Below, one piece after another: positions 27,697-39,069 of a stretch of DNA of 64,000 bases. This DNA is from Pratylenchus scribneri. Taxonomy: Eukaryota; Nematoda; Chromadorea; Rhabditida; Pratylenchidae. Position 1 is the first letter of the stretch. Every line of letters starts with the position of its first letter. A program made the translations under genes and the position numbers. Where the stretch lies: the NCBI GenBank assembly GCA_030063045.1, contig JAQSEB010000004.1:1984001-2048000 (forward strand). The letters run 5' to 3'. The notes under the pieces were generated by a model that had not been told where the DNA came from, made no database searches, and saw only the letters and a program-made list of their open reading frames with translations.

Positions 27697-30684
27697 ATGG
27701 CCAAAAATAATGACATTTTATTGGTAATATTTTATTTTAATTATCTATTATTATTTTTCAAAAATTTTAGAATCTCGATCTTGACTTGCAATTAATTAAT
27801 GCACGACAAAAATATGGAGGAGGCAATAATGTACTCAAAATTCGACAAGAAACAACTAAATTTACGTACGATGAATCATTGTTCACATTATGTGTATTTG
27901 GCGGCGGATTGTTGAGTGAAATTCGCATGAAAAATTGTTATTTTGAGGGAATGCCCCTCGAGGGTAACAACAATTTCTTTCTTCGATTGGTGAAGGTAAG
28001 AATGGGGGGAAGTATCCTGGATTTAGTATTAAATTTGGCAAAATTATATTAATTTATAGCCCTGATTAAATTGAATTAATTAGAAAGAATTAGTGGATTT
28101 ATTAGGAAATTAAACAAATTTTATGGCCAAAAATAAAATCAAATCAGAGTATATTTGGATATTTAACCAACCATAATTATTTTTGGGCAATTATTTTTTG
28201 GTCAATTTTGGATTTCAAATTATTCTATCAAAAAAGAGTTTAACTCATTATTATTAAAATAAAATTAAAAAATTTGCCATAAATCCGAAAAATAAGCAAT
28301 AGATAAAATTCGTTTAGCAATGTAAAAACAAATTTAATTTTAAAAATGAATTAAATTAATCAAAAATAATTTTCAAAATTTATTATCCAAATTTCCAAAT
28401 AGTAAACAATATTATAAAATAAATAATAAAAACAAAAAGAAAAATATTTTATTCAAATATTAATACTTCAATAAAATTATAGGCCGCAGCAGATGGCTCA
28501 GAAATGCAACAAATTGTGCCAATTATTGAATTTGAATTCTGCCAACCAATTCAATTCCCATATTTTGGAGAAAGTTGCGCAAAATTTGAGTGGAAATGCA
28601 AAAGAGGCAAATGGATTGGCACACAAATCATCAAAAGTCGCATTGATTCTCGCACAAAATATCAAGTAAATTTCAGTTAAAAAATACAATTTATTTTTCA
28701 GGCAAGAAATTTAAATAAAAATTCGGATTCAGAAATTTTTGTAGGAAATAAATAAAAAATAAAATGATAGTAAATTAAAATAGATAAATGACCGTTTTTG
28801 TCCCTTTCGAATGGCTTTCCGAATTTCATCGCTAATGTGGACTGTGGGGGGATTACTGTATTCCTTGAAGCTTCCTTCATTTATCTTAGAGATTGTATTT
28901 TACTCCCAGTGTCCATATGTCTATGTACTTGTCCTTATCAATCCCAATTTCTCTTCTCTAGCGTCCATTCCAATTCGTAAAGGGTACTGTAATCCTTGGA
29001 GTGTCTATACTTATAGTATTTCCTTCTCTTTTCCTTCCATTCCAAATGTCCATTCCATCATGTATTGCCTCTCTGGACATTATCAAATTTGACCCATACC
29101 AATAATAAAATTTTAATTCCTTTATTTTTAAGCTAATATTTAAAAAACATTTAGCTTTAAGGCATAATTGCTTAATTAAATGCTAATGATGAATCCCATT
29201 TTTCTGCAGTTAATTTGCACTTCATCGCATAAAGAGCGTGGAATTTCCTTCAATAAATTCGTCTTGATTCGCATTAAAAACACAACCAAAACCAAAATTG
29301 GATTGGCTTTCATCCGGCTGAAGAATTACATTTTTGGATGGAGAAAGAGTAGAAAAGAGGCAAAATTTTTGGAAATTTTTGAGGTAATTTTTTGAATTGT
29401 TTAATTCTGAAGAAAATAAAATTTTCAGGAAAGTTTCAAGGATGACGATGAGTCGGAAATTAATCAAAATTGCCTTTTGGAATCGGAAAATAAATTGGAA
29501 GCAAATTCGGAAGCAAATTTTCCTTCAACTTCGAATAATTTTGCCGAAAAACCGAAGAAGCCAATTCCGGCATTACGTCTGAAAAAGGCAACACCAAAAA
29601 TCAACACAGCAGAATGCGGAGGTGAATAAACAGGGGTTGGGAGTTGGGACTGGGGTGAAATACGTGCGAGGACAATTCCTAATTAGACAAAGGACGGTGC
29701 AAATGTGGACGCTTCCTAAAACGGTGCAAATGTGCATGTTTTCAAATATAATAAATCATAAATCGGTTTTAGATCCTACAAATCTTATACCAATTTGTAG
29801 ATCTCATCAAGGCGCATCGAATGGTATATAATTTGTCATGGTTTGGCCAAAATAAAAGAGTTTAAAACCAAAAACTTGAAAAATGGTTTAATATCATTTA
29901 ATTTTGATCAAACCATAACAAATTATATATAAATCGATGCGACTCGATGAGATCTACAAAATGGTATAGGATATGTAGGGTCTAAAACAGGTTAAGATTT
30001 ATTATAGTCGAAAAAATGCACATTTGCACCGTTTTAGGAAGCGCCCACATTTGCACTATTTAGGAAATGACATAGCACCGATGAAATAATGTCAACGCAA
30101 GACTTACCGATTACCTTATTTTTTTAAAAATCCTGCGCCTCTATTAATCCCCTTCCCTCTAATAATAATTCCTTTTCTTCTGGAAATATTGAAAAAAATT
30201 CTACGCTCTGATTAATAGAGATAATAGATAACAATTAATTAATTAAAAATATAAATAAGTAATTTTAGGTTAAAGTGAGTGAGAATTTCTTTCCTAAAAT
30301 AGAGGCCAAAAAAAAGGTTAGATTTAAAATAAATATTTTCTTTCTAATTTTGGAAAAATTTCTGCATTGACTAAACTGATTTATTTCTTCAAAACCTGGC
30401 TCTTCAAAAAAAGATACAAAATTAGAGTGAAACGATTTAGTGTTTGAAAATTTTTATAAGATATTTTGCCGCCTCCCTAGTTATTTAGTTTTGATATTTT
30501 ACCAAATTAATTTACAAATTAATCTATAAAATTTAATTATTCCTTTTAAGAGGGAATTTGCGTTCCCGGTCAATACCAATGCCAAGTGCATTTGAAACGT
30601 TTGAAAGGTCCAGCGCCGCCGCCAAAACCGAAACAATTCGGGAATTGCAATGCAAAATTGGATGAAGGGGAGAAAGAAATGTGA
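27697..30684 (+). CDS. Unrecognised six-exon gene, 311 aa
   Basis: Exons 27697-27723, 27771-27995, 28483-28665, 29210-29383, 29429-29621 and 30551-30684, all in phase. If intron 5 is not removed, the frame ends at TAA 29629 instead, giving 269 residues. I prefer the longer form because GGAG|GTGAAT is a strong donor and the last exon is coding-like (ICVPGQYQCQ, a proline-rich GPAPPPKPK, then TGA). The N-terminal ~200 residues look like a beta-rich domain (IEFEFCQPIQFPYFGESC; GKWIGTQIIKSRIDSRTKYQ; FVLIRIKNTTK). After that comes an acidic/basic low-complexity tail. A faint likeness of YQLICTSSHKERG...GLAFIRL to the N-terminal domain of XRCC1-type proteins is too weak to name it. No signal peptide or membrane segment. 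Intron 5 hosts a palindromic element. Confidence 0.65.
29640..30085. repeat. Palindromic repeat element (copy D)
   Basis: Left arm includes 'CGGTGCAAATGTGGACGCTT' and 'AATAAATCATAAATCGG'. The right arm has the inverted forms 'AAGCGCCCACATTTGCAC' and 'AAGATTTATTATAGTCG'. Internal boxes CATCAAGGCGCATCGAATGG and CGATGCGACTCGATGAGATC are shared with copies at 38.3, 39.1 and 48.4 kb. The right end reads GAAATGACATAGCACCG. Confidence 0.75.
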
Positions 30685-31241
30685 AAAAGAAGAATGATGG
30701 CATTTTGAATATTCGAATTTTGAATTAAATTTTGACAATTCCAAGCATTTCTTTATTTAATTGAAGTATAGTTTTTAGAAAATTTTAAATATTTTTGGTA
30801 TTTATTTTTAAATTTAATAATAATTCTTGAAATAAATTCCCATTTAATTGAACTATTGGAAATGTATGATTAATAATTTTAATTAAAAAAGTGAATGAAA
30901 AATGACTATCCGTGTTGATTTTACATAATTGGAAATTCTATTCAATAATTTATTGTATGTGAATGAAAAATGACTATCCGTTTTGATTTTACATAATTGG
31001 AGAAATTCTATTCAATAATTTATTTTATTTTGATAATTTTTTCAATTTTGTTAAATAAAATAATTCTAGTATTTTTTATCGACGAAAAAATTTTTAAATT
31101 CAAATTTTCGGAAAATAATTGCGAAAAATGACAAATAAATTTTTATTTTTATTTAAATATATTTTTTTTATTTAATTAGTTTAATATTAAAAATTTCAAT
31201 TATATTTTTGTATAGATTCATTTAATCAATATCAGATATAT
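30685..31241. other. Convergent intergenic region with a duplicated block
   Basis: Lies between the stop codons of the unrecognised gene and the PRR5-like gene. It contains two direct copies of about 65 bp (30891-30957 and 30959-31027) beginning GTGAATGAAAAATGACTATC. No gene seen. Confidence 0.6.
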
Positions 31242-33149
31242 TTAAACATCAACAGTCGTCTCATCATCCCAAAATGTGACCGTTTTTGTTGGCATCGTTC
31301 TTGAGCGAACTTTCCTTACAATTTCTGCTGAAGAGCTTTTTTCCTCTTCCTTCTCTTCTTTGGCCATAAAAAGTTTTGGACTTGGCGAAAAGCTCTTTCG
31401 ATTACGATGTCCAATAAATTTTGATGCTTCCTCAACTGTAGATTTTCTCATTTCTGATTCATTTTCGGGATCATTTGGCGGAGATTTATCGATGGAATTT
31501 GCCACGGAACGTGATGTTCTGGCCATTCGTCTCCCTCTTGATCCCGTAGGCTTAAAATTGAATTAAAAGTATATGATACGAAGGAAATTTTTTAGTAGCA
31601 AAAAATGTATAAAATTTTTTTTATTTTTCAATTTTAATAAAATTTTCAATATTGGAATATTTAATCAATCAATTTTACCCCAAATTTCACCTTTATTAAA
31701 ATTCCAATTTTACGGATAGAAAAAAATTAAATTTATTTTTTTAGTATTTTAATAAATTATCAATTTTAAATTTTAATCAATTAATTTTCCCCAAATTTCA
31801 CCTTTATTGAGATGCCAATTTTGCGGACCGGTGAATATGTTCTTTCATCATCGGCAAACTCATCACTTGTTGATTTACTGTTTTCACGTTTTTTCCATGA
31901 TTGTTTGGTCTGACCAAGAAAATCGTCAATGATCAAGGAAAAACTACAAATAAATAATTTGAATATTTATTTTAATAAAAATGTCCATTTTCCCTCACCA
32001 ATCATTTTCATCCGATTCATCGCGCACATCCAAATTTATCATCAAAAGCATTTGACGTAAATTGGCTTGCAATTCGGTATTCGATTCAAAAATGGACCGA
32101 TCAAAGTGGAAATTGTCCAACAAACTGAGAAGCACACGATCACGAAAATAATGCAAAATTATTTCACGAATTTGGAAGGTCGAATCGAATTGCTGAAAAT
32201 TATTTGAAGGATTTTAAATGGAAGAAAATTGCTAATTTATTAATTGAAAATTGCTAATTTATTAATTTGTACAATTATTATTTTTTAAATAATTCTAATT
32301 AGATCCAATTATGCAAATGTAAGCAGAAAAAGGAATTAATTTCCAGGGATAAATAATAAAAATTATTTTCAAATAAAACTATACTAAAAATTAGTTTTTT
32401 GTACCAATTTTGAATTTGTATATATTTTTAAAATATAAAATAATACCTAATTTTGAATCCAAAAATAATGAAAAAAATTTATAAAATAATTCAAAATATG
32501 TAGTTGAGGCCCAAAAATTTTCAATTCAAAACCCAACCTCACCTGCAATGGATAAAGCATGCCGAATGTGTTTGGAATGATTTTGCGCAAAACTGTATGG
32601 AATAATTCGACTAATTTGGTCAAGAATTTTTCCTTCTCATTCTCCTCTCGTTGTGCCACAAAATACAATTCGATGGGAGTGCATTCAAACAATTTGCATG
32701 CATTGTTCTCCAGGGTTAATGCAATTGCGCCTTGCTGAATTGAAAAAGAGAAAATTTAAGTTAATTTGTAGAAAAAAAAATTAATAAAAAAAATTAAAAT
32801 CAAAACCTCAGCAGCCAAAAAATCGATCAATTTGAGTTTATTTTCCTCATTTTCAATGGCAAAAATGGCATCAGCGACGGCGGATCTGGTCAGAAAATCG
32901 TGGTCATTGCCGCGCAACGCTGAAATGATATCCAATTGATAGGAATTTGCGAATTCTGGCGGTGGTGGAAGTCCATTGGGTGTTGGGCTTTGAGCAGAAA
33001 ATGAGGCGGTCGACTTTCTTGTTGCCGGCAATAATGGAAAATTCGTTCCTATTTTATTTGAATGATAAAATTAACGAAAAAAAATTGTCAGAGAACTCAC
33101 GGAGTGGTTCGGGCCCAATATAGGAATACATTTTGAATTCAAGGGGCAT
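31242..33149 (-). CDS. PRR5/Protor-like TORC2 subunit (HbrB domain), 375 aa
   Basis: Six exons: 33149-33101, 33048-32807, 32734-32543, 32192-31999, 31943-31802 and 31550-31242, all in phase. The central region matches what I know of the Protor/PRR5 (yeast Bit61, HbrB) domain. It has a helical stretch LVELFHTVLRKIIPNTFGML leading into YPLQ, a block IREIILHYFRDRVLLSLLD, and an LRQMLLMINLDVRDE segment. PRR5 proteins bind Rictor and belong to the TORC2 kinase complex acting on AKT/SGK. The C-terminal third is Ser/Lys/Glu-rich and likely disordered. The length is close to human PRR5. The start at MPLEFKMYSYIGPE is the first in-frame ATG. It lies 265 bp downstream of the oxidase gene on the same strand, a spacing that would suit a nematode operon. 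The assignment rests on pattern memory without an alignment. Confidence 0.65.
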
Positions 33150-33414
33150 TTTCCACCGGGGGAGAATTTATAATGGATGCTTTTTTAGGTGGAGATAATT
33201 TCGTTGAAAAGCTTAATTTGGGTAAATTCAAATTTGGAGAGTCTTCTTTTCTATTTTACAATCAATTCTCTATCATTCTCCTTCTTATCATTTTGTTATT
33301 ATAATGGTCTTTAAAATGCTGATAAGCAATAAAGAATAAATCAATCGAATTAAAATTTAATAAATTTATTTATTTTAAAAATGAATAATTGAAAAAAATT
33401 TTATTCAAAAATAT

Positions 33415-35454
33415 TTAAATTTTTCCATTCAAAAATGCCTTAGCATTCATTAGAATTCGATCGAATTCTTCCACATTCGGCGAATCTTCATTGGCATCTA
33501 AATTTAGAATTGTCTCACTCATAATTAAACAAAGTGAATTTCACTCGAATTTACCTGCCACGACTGTCCCACCCAAAACACCAATCTCTCTTTCATCATT
33601 TTGAGATGAAGTTTTTGGGAAAATGTAAAAATATCGATCCACATTTTGGCCAGATGCCGTTTTGCCGTTACCAAAACAATGGATCATCATATAATTCAAA
33701 TCAGCGGGATTTTGGTCTAGATGAAGAAGGAAAAAATTATTTTTCTAATTAAGATTTTAATTAACTAAAAAATAAAATTCCATAAAAATTTATTATGGAC
33801 GACTTAAATAAATGAAAAGATACCTGGCCTATAATTTAACATTGACAATAGGTTTTTAAAAATTCAGAAAAATTTTTAATCTTAAAAATCTAAAAATACT
33901 CTGAGATTTTTTATTCAAGATAATTATCTTTAAATTAATAAATAATATTATAAAGAAAATTAGATAAAATTCCCACATTTTCTCTCGATTACCTTTAAGC
34001 ATGATGAGATGCCCTTGTCCGGAATATATCGCCGCATCTTGGCATAATTTGCGTGCTCCAATTCCCACACAATTCACAACCATTTTCCCATCCAATTCAT
34101 CCAGACAACGCAATTTCCTTTGCACAAATTTAACCCCTTTTTTCACCAAAATTTGGTGTAATATTCGCATAATTTGATGAGTTTGAATGAAAATGGCATC
34201 GTCAAATGCCATCATTTTGTACTGCGTTGAGCAACCATCAAACTGGATTAGCACTTCTTTTGGGGGCGCCATTAAACCCGAATTCACATAAGCATCTGTG
34301 GGTTTATTGTATTTTTTAAAATTAATTTACAAAATAAATTATAAAATAATATTTCTAATTTTTAATTTAATTCGGATTTGTAATTGTAATTGTAATTCTG
34401 ATTTGTAATTGTAATTGTAATTCTGATTTGTAATTGTAATTGTAATTCTGATTTGTAATTGTAATTCGGATTTGTAATTGTAATTGTAATTCTGATTTGT
34501 AATTGTAATTCGGATTTGTAATTGTAATTCTGATTAATTCTGATTTGTAATTGTAATTGTAATTCTGATTTGTAATTGTAATTCTGATTTGTAATTGTAA
34601 TTGTAATTCTGATTTGTAATTGTAATTGTAATTCTGATTTGTAATTGTAATTCTGATTTGTAATTGTAATTGTAATTCGGATTTGTAATTGTAATTGTAA
34701 TTCTGATTTGTAATTGTAATTTGATTTGTAATTGTAATTGTAATTCTGATTTGTAATTGTAATTCTGATTTGTAATTGTAATTGTAATTCTGATTTGTAA
34801 TTGTAATTGTAATTCTGATTTGTAATTGTAATTGTAATTCGGATTTGTAATTGTAATTGTAATTCTGATTTGTAATTGTAATTCTGATTTGTAATTGTAA
34901 TTGTAATTCTGATTTGTAATTGTAATTGTAATTCGGATTTGTAATTGTAATTGTAATTCTGATTTGTAATTGTAATTCTGATTTGTAATTGTAATTGTAA
35001 TTCTGATTTGTAATTGTAATTCTGATTTGTAATTGTAATTCTGATTATTAATTTTATTCTGAATTATTAATAAAATCAAAATTTATTATCACCTAGATCG
35101 CTCGTTTTGCCAATGTCCAAATAAAGTGGCATAATTTTTACGCATTCCGATGGAAAATCTTCATTATTTCCTTGCGTAATATTGGCAAAATATTTGTAAG
35201 CATCAATGACCATTCTTTCCATTAAATCTTTTATCTCTGGATCATCAATTTTCATTGCAAATGGACAAACCAATCCACCTTAATTTTCAATGAAATTATT
35301 TTTTATTTTCTCAAGAATCGCACCTGCATTATGCGAAGTTAAATCGTCGAAATATTCTGCCAAAATTGTCAAATTCTTGCATCCTCTTATAAGCAAATCA
35401 TAGGCCGTGAATAATCCAATCACACCGGCGCCAACTATCTGAATCGGCAATTCA
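33415..35454 (-). CDS. D-amino-acid/D-aspartate oxidase, FAD-binding and substrate domains without the usual C-terminus
   Basis: Exons 35454 (or 35438)-35324, 35278-35093, 34295-33993, 33716-33555 and 33497-33415, all in phase, about 287 residues. It starts with the FAD fold IVGAGVIGLFTAYDLL, then SHNAGGLVCPF, the VVNCVGIGARKL segment, GQGHLIML, DRYFYIFPKT and VLGGTV, ending at KAFLNGKI and a stop. D-amino-acid oxidases oxidise D-amino acids to keto acids, ammonia and peroxide, usually in peroxisomes. Missing here is the final block with the catalytic-arginine motif (G-x-RPxR) and HNYGHGG. That block is encoded just upstream on the same strand (35573-35818). The first exon has no ATG of its own, so it must be spliced to something upstream. 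See the separate entry and finding. Confidence 0.8.
34370..35055. repeat. Minisatellite of 20/26-bp units in the oxidase intron
   Basis: About 685 bp of alternating 20- and 26-bp units built from TTGTAATTG, TAATTCTGATT and occasional TAATTCGGATT. It fills the intron between exons 35278-35093 and 34295-33993. The unit happens to lack stops in some minus-strand frames, creating a long artificial open frame of NQNYNYK/ELQLQIR type repeats. Confidence 0.95.
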
Positions 35455-35566
35455 CTGCAATTTATTATTCTTTTTTATTCATTATGAATTATTTTTGGAG
35501 ATTTCAATTTTTATTTTAATCATATTTAATTAATAAAATTTAATTCAATCAAAATAAATTCCCTTT

Positions 35567-35818
35567 TTAAACTTTTTTTTCATTATTCCCCCGAAATTGG
35601 CCAATAGTCTCAAACAATTTATCATTGACAAATTCCACTGCCCCAGGGGCCAATGTCCAGCCACTTCCTCCATGGCCATAATTATGTGCTAAAATGCGTT
35701 CTCCATTTTGCTCAACACAAATTCGTGGACATCCTTTCCGACAAGGACGGTGTCCAACAATCCGAGGGCCAAGATTGGCCAATTCTAATTTTGGGACGCC
35801 CAAATGGCGAATTTCCAT
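35567..35818 (-). CDS. C-terminal module of a D-amino-acid oxidase, located upstream of the N-terminal exons
   Basis: One open frame of 83 residues reading MEIRHLGVP... GHRPCRKGCPRI ... HNYGHGGSGWTLAPGAVEF and ending NNEKKV then TAA at 35567. GHRPCRKG matches the catalytic-arginine motif, and HNYGHGG the FAD-contacting C-terminal loop, of D-amino-acid oxidases. No N-terminal oxidase exons were found further upstream; the next gene (36307-37135) is unrelated. A GT at 35572 combined with an in-exon acceptor at 35440-35439 (GATTCAG) would join this module in phase to IVGAGVIGL, giving a permuted protein of about 364 residues. Alternatively it is the sole remnant of a tandem copy. No trans-splice-like acceptor stands immediately before the ATG. 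Confidence 0.7.
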   Translation of the reverse strand: MEIRHLGVPKLELANLGPRIVGHRPCRKGCPRICVEQNGERILAHNYGHGGSGWTLAPGAVEFVNDKLFETIGQFRGNNEKKV

Positions 35819-36306
35819 GTGAAAATTTGAAAAAAAATTTAGGTTGATTGATTAATTTTATCAAGATAAAATTGCAATAATAATTTATTTTTCCTTCCAT
35901 TATCGATCTATATATTTAATAATATTATAATTGCTTTTTGTTTTTGGTCATTAAAATAAATGGTCTAAATTAATTGATAAGAATTAAGGAATCGTTTATT
36001 GCAATAATATTAATTCATAAATAATAAATAAAATATATCTTTAAATTATTGGATATTTATGGAAGACAATGCCTCAAAAAATTGGTTCAGGATAATTGTG
36101 GAATATTGGTAAAAAATGACATATTCAAATTCTTAAAATAATTGGAATTTTTCATTTAATAAAACCCAGATACTCAAATATTTCATGGAGCAAAATTTTT
36201 GTGGATATGAATGATGTGGGTTACAAACATTTTTAATAGGAATTAATGAATAAAATAAATAGGTAATTTTGTTTGTCAGGCTTCAATTTCTTCTCTCATT
36301 CGCACA

Positions 36307-37135
36307 TTAGCCAAAATAAAATTGCCGAATTGAGAGCAAAATAGCATAGATAAACTGGAGGATAAGCAGAGTCTTTGAAGGGAAATATAAAAATTTATCA
36401 AAAAAATATTGGCCATACCAATGTTGCAAAATGTGAATGATGGGGAAAGGTGAATTCACTCTCCTCAGGGATGGACAATGCACGCCAAAGATAAAGGCCC
36501 AATGCCGCGACCAACGACGATTTGAACAGCAGAAGAAAGGACAATTCAAACTTAAAAGATTTAATTTATATTTACATGAAAGGATAATCGAGAAAATATT
36601 ATGGCAATTTCAAGGCTACCAAAATTAACTCATCATAAATCTCAATTATCTATCAAGCTATTAAATTAATTTTATATCAATTGATTAAGTTCTAGTCGTT
36701 GAATATTCTGAATAATAGTAATAATAATAATATGATTGATACAAAATAATTTCGAGAAATTTATGACCAAAAAATGACAATGTTTTTGTCATATTTTTCA
36801 ATTTTTGGTGGTTATAATTATAATTAGTAATTATTACTTTTCAATTTTTATTTGAATTAATTTTGCTCTAATTAAGTCAAATCTTTGTTATATAGACAAA
36901 CTATAAAATCATCAAATTAATAATTATAATTAAAAACCTTTCGAAAATGGATTCGCGGCAATTTGATACCAAAAGGCCCTGTCAGAGTGAGCAAAACCAA
37001 TGCGACCAATTTGATTGCAATGAATGTGGCCACTTGAATGCACATTGCCCCCATAATTTTCATATTCTCCATGCACACATTTTTTAGCAGGGCCGAATCC
37101 GAATCCAAAAGGACTTCTTCGCCATCTTCATCCAT
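36307..37135 (-). CDS. Small three-TM membrane protein, 131 aa, family not recognised
   Basis: Exons 37135-36938, 36550-36419 and 36372-36307, all in phase. The protein has an acidic N-terminus (MDEDGEEVLLDSDSALL). Hydrophobic segment 1 covers about residues 28-52 (MCIQVATFIAIKLVALVLLT). Segment 2 starts around residue 70 (LSFLLLFKSSLVAALGLYLW). After a hydrophilic PEESEFTFPHHSHF loop, a third segment (LTLLILQFIYAILLSIRQFY) ends the protein. No signal peptide. An acceptor (AATTTTAG) 23 bases before the ATG suggests trans-splicing. It is the first of three closely spaced minus-strand genes, with the oxidase module 488 bp downstream. The function is unknown. Confidence 0.7.
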
Positions 37136-38299
37136 TTTGGAGAGAAATTTTGGCCTAAAATTAAGTGTTAATAATTTTAAAGTAATTAAATTTGGTATAA
37201 ACCCAAGATTGCAAGTCCAAAGGATGTTGATGGCAATCAAGATTGAAAATGGAATGTAGCCAACTTTAATGAAATTAATTAATTTGATAAAATGATGCGA
37301 AAAGGCTTACATGCTTTCTGAACGATATGCGGGAATCCCAAATGATGAGTCATTATTCAAATTGATGGAATTTGTTTTGAAGGAATTTATAAATTAAATT
37401 GTGTTCTAAAAATTAATTTTAATTAATTAGGATTATTTTCGGCATAATTTAGAAAAATTAAGTTGAATTCTTCACATTTTTGTTGCCATAATTAGGCCAT
37501 AAGATTGGGATTAGGAATGGATTAGGTAGCATAAGAATTATTGAAAATTTTCCGGTCTATTTTTTAGTTTTTAGCTTCAAAAATGCCCATAAAATTAAGT
37601 TTTTTTTGCTAAATGGCTTCAAATTATGTACATATAATTGTTTATTGTTGGATCTAGGCAAATTTACACCCGATTTTTTGGAAAAGTCTCATATTTTCTT
37701 GCATCAAAAAAAATGATTTTTACATTGACTATCCAACAAAGAGGGAGGGGGCTATGGGTGAATCAGTTTTGTTTGGAAGCAAAAGATTGAAGGAAATAAG
37801 CAAGGCATATTTCATAGGGGACAGGAAATGAAGCCAGCTGGCAGGATACTGGATACTCATTCCAACTTCCAAATGTGGAATTTTCTCCTCCGGCGATTGC
37901 CAATTGGAAAGCATTAAAATTAAACACAAAAGTTTAAGAAAATTTTCTTTCATAGCAAATGAATGATGTATGTATGTATTTGAAATGAAATGGGAAAACT
38001 TTTAATTGATCGGAAAGTGTTTGGCTTGGAAAAACGGGGACTAGGGGAGATGGGAAAAGCGAAATGAATTTAATTTATGCAGTGATGGCTTTTTTTGAAT
38101 ACCCAATGGAAGAAGCCAATAAGCCATTAGAAAGAATTTTAATAGATGAATAAATTTTCTGATTTTAAAATAATTTTTTTAATAGAATTTTAAATGGGCA
38201 TCTTTAAGGGATTTTTGTATTTTTGAGAAAAAAATTTTCTGTGGATTTTTTAATATTTACTATCCTAAATTAAAGTTCAAGAAGACATTTTCAATGCTA

Positions 38300-38690
38300 T
38301 GTCATTTCCACAATAGTATATGGGCACTTCCACAATGGTACAAATATAGGCGTTTTCTATTATAATAAATCAGAAACCGGTTTTAGACCCTTCAAACCTT
38401 ATACCATTTGTAGATCTCATCGAGGCGCATCGATTGGTATATAATTTGTCATGGTTTGGCCCAAAATTAAATGATATTAAATCATTTTTCAAATTTTTGA
38501 TTTTAAACTCTTTTATTTTGGCCAAACCATGACAAAATATAAACCAATCGATGCGTCTCGATGAGATATACGAAATGGTATAAAGTTTGCAAGGATTATA
38601 ACGGGTTTCTGATTTATTATAATCGAAAACGCCTATATTTGTATCATTGTGGAAGTGCCCATATTTGTACCGTCCTTACATATTGTGGGA
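38300..38690. repeat. Palindromic repeat element (copy A)
   Basis: Near-perfect long inverted repeat. Left arm: 'GGGCACTTCCACAATGGTAC', 'TAATAAATCAGAAACCGG', 'GTAGATCTCATCGAGGCGCA'. Right arm, inverted: 'GATGCGTCTCGATGAGATAT', 'GGGTTTCTGATTTATTATAA', 'TGTGGAAGTGCCC'. Outer ends resemble GGTCATTCCCACAAT. No coding capacity; potential to fold into a hairpin of nearly 400 bases. Confidence 0.85.
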
Positions 38691-39069
38691 ATGACCTCAG
38701 ACGGACATTTTAATTTAAATCAATTCATATTCATTGGTATTTTTATTTGATTTTCTAACCAATTAAGAATGCATTATAATTCTTTTTTTTTTTTTGAAAT
38801 TTTTGGAATTAGAAAAACGGAAAATAGTTTCATAATTTTCTGAAGATCATATCTATAACAAAAAAATATAAGTGAGGGACCATTTCACTTAATTTAAAAT
38901 GTCCATATATATTTTTATTGAAATTTTATACCATTTATAAATTTAAAGATTTTTTATGAATTTTTATTTTTGATTTTTAGGGGATTAAAATAAATATTTT
39001 AAATTTAAAATCATTATTCTCCATCTTGAATCATAATTTAATAAGCGAATGTCCCTCTCCGTCCGTGGT

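Noticed and set aside
34534..35079. Long minus-strand open frame of repetitive NYNYK/QLQIR sequence
   Set aside because: It is a by-product of the minisatellite in the oxidase intron; the flanking exons splice across it in phase.
37729..37953. Minus-strand frame with a signal-peptide-like start
   Set aside because: No continuation, family match or splice sites that make sense; low hydrophobic-start frames arise often in AT-rich DNA.
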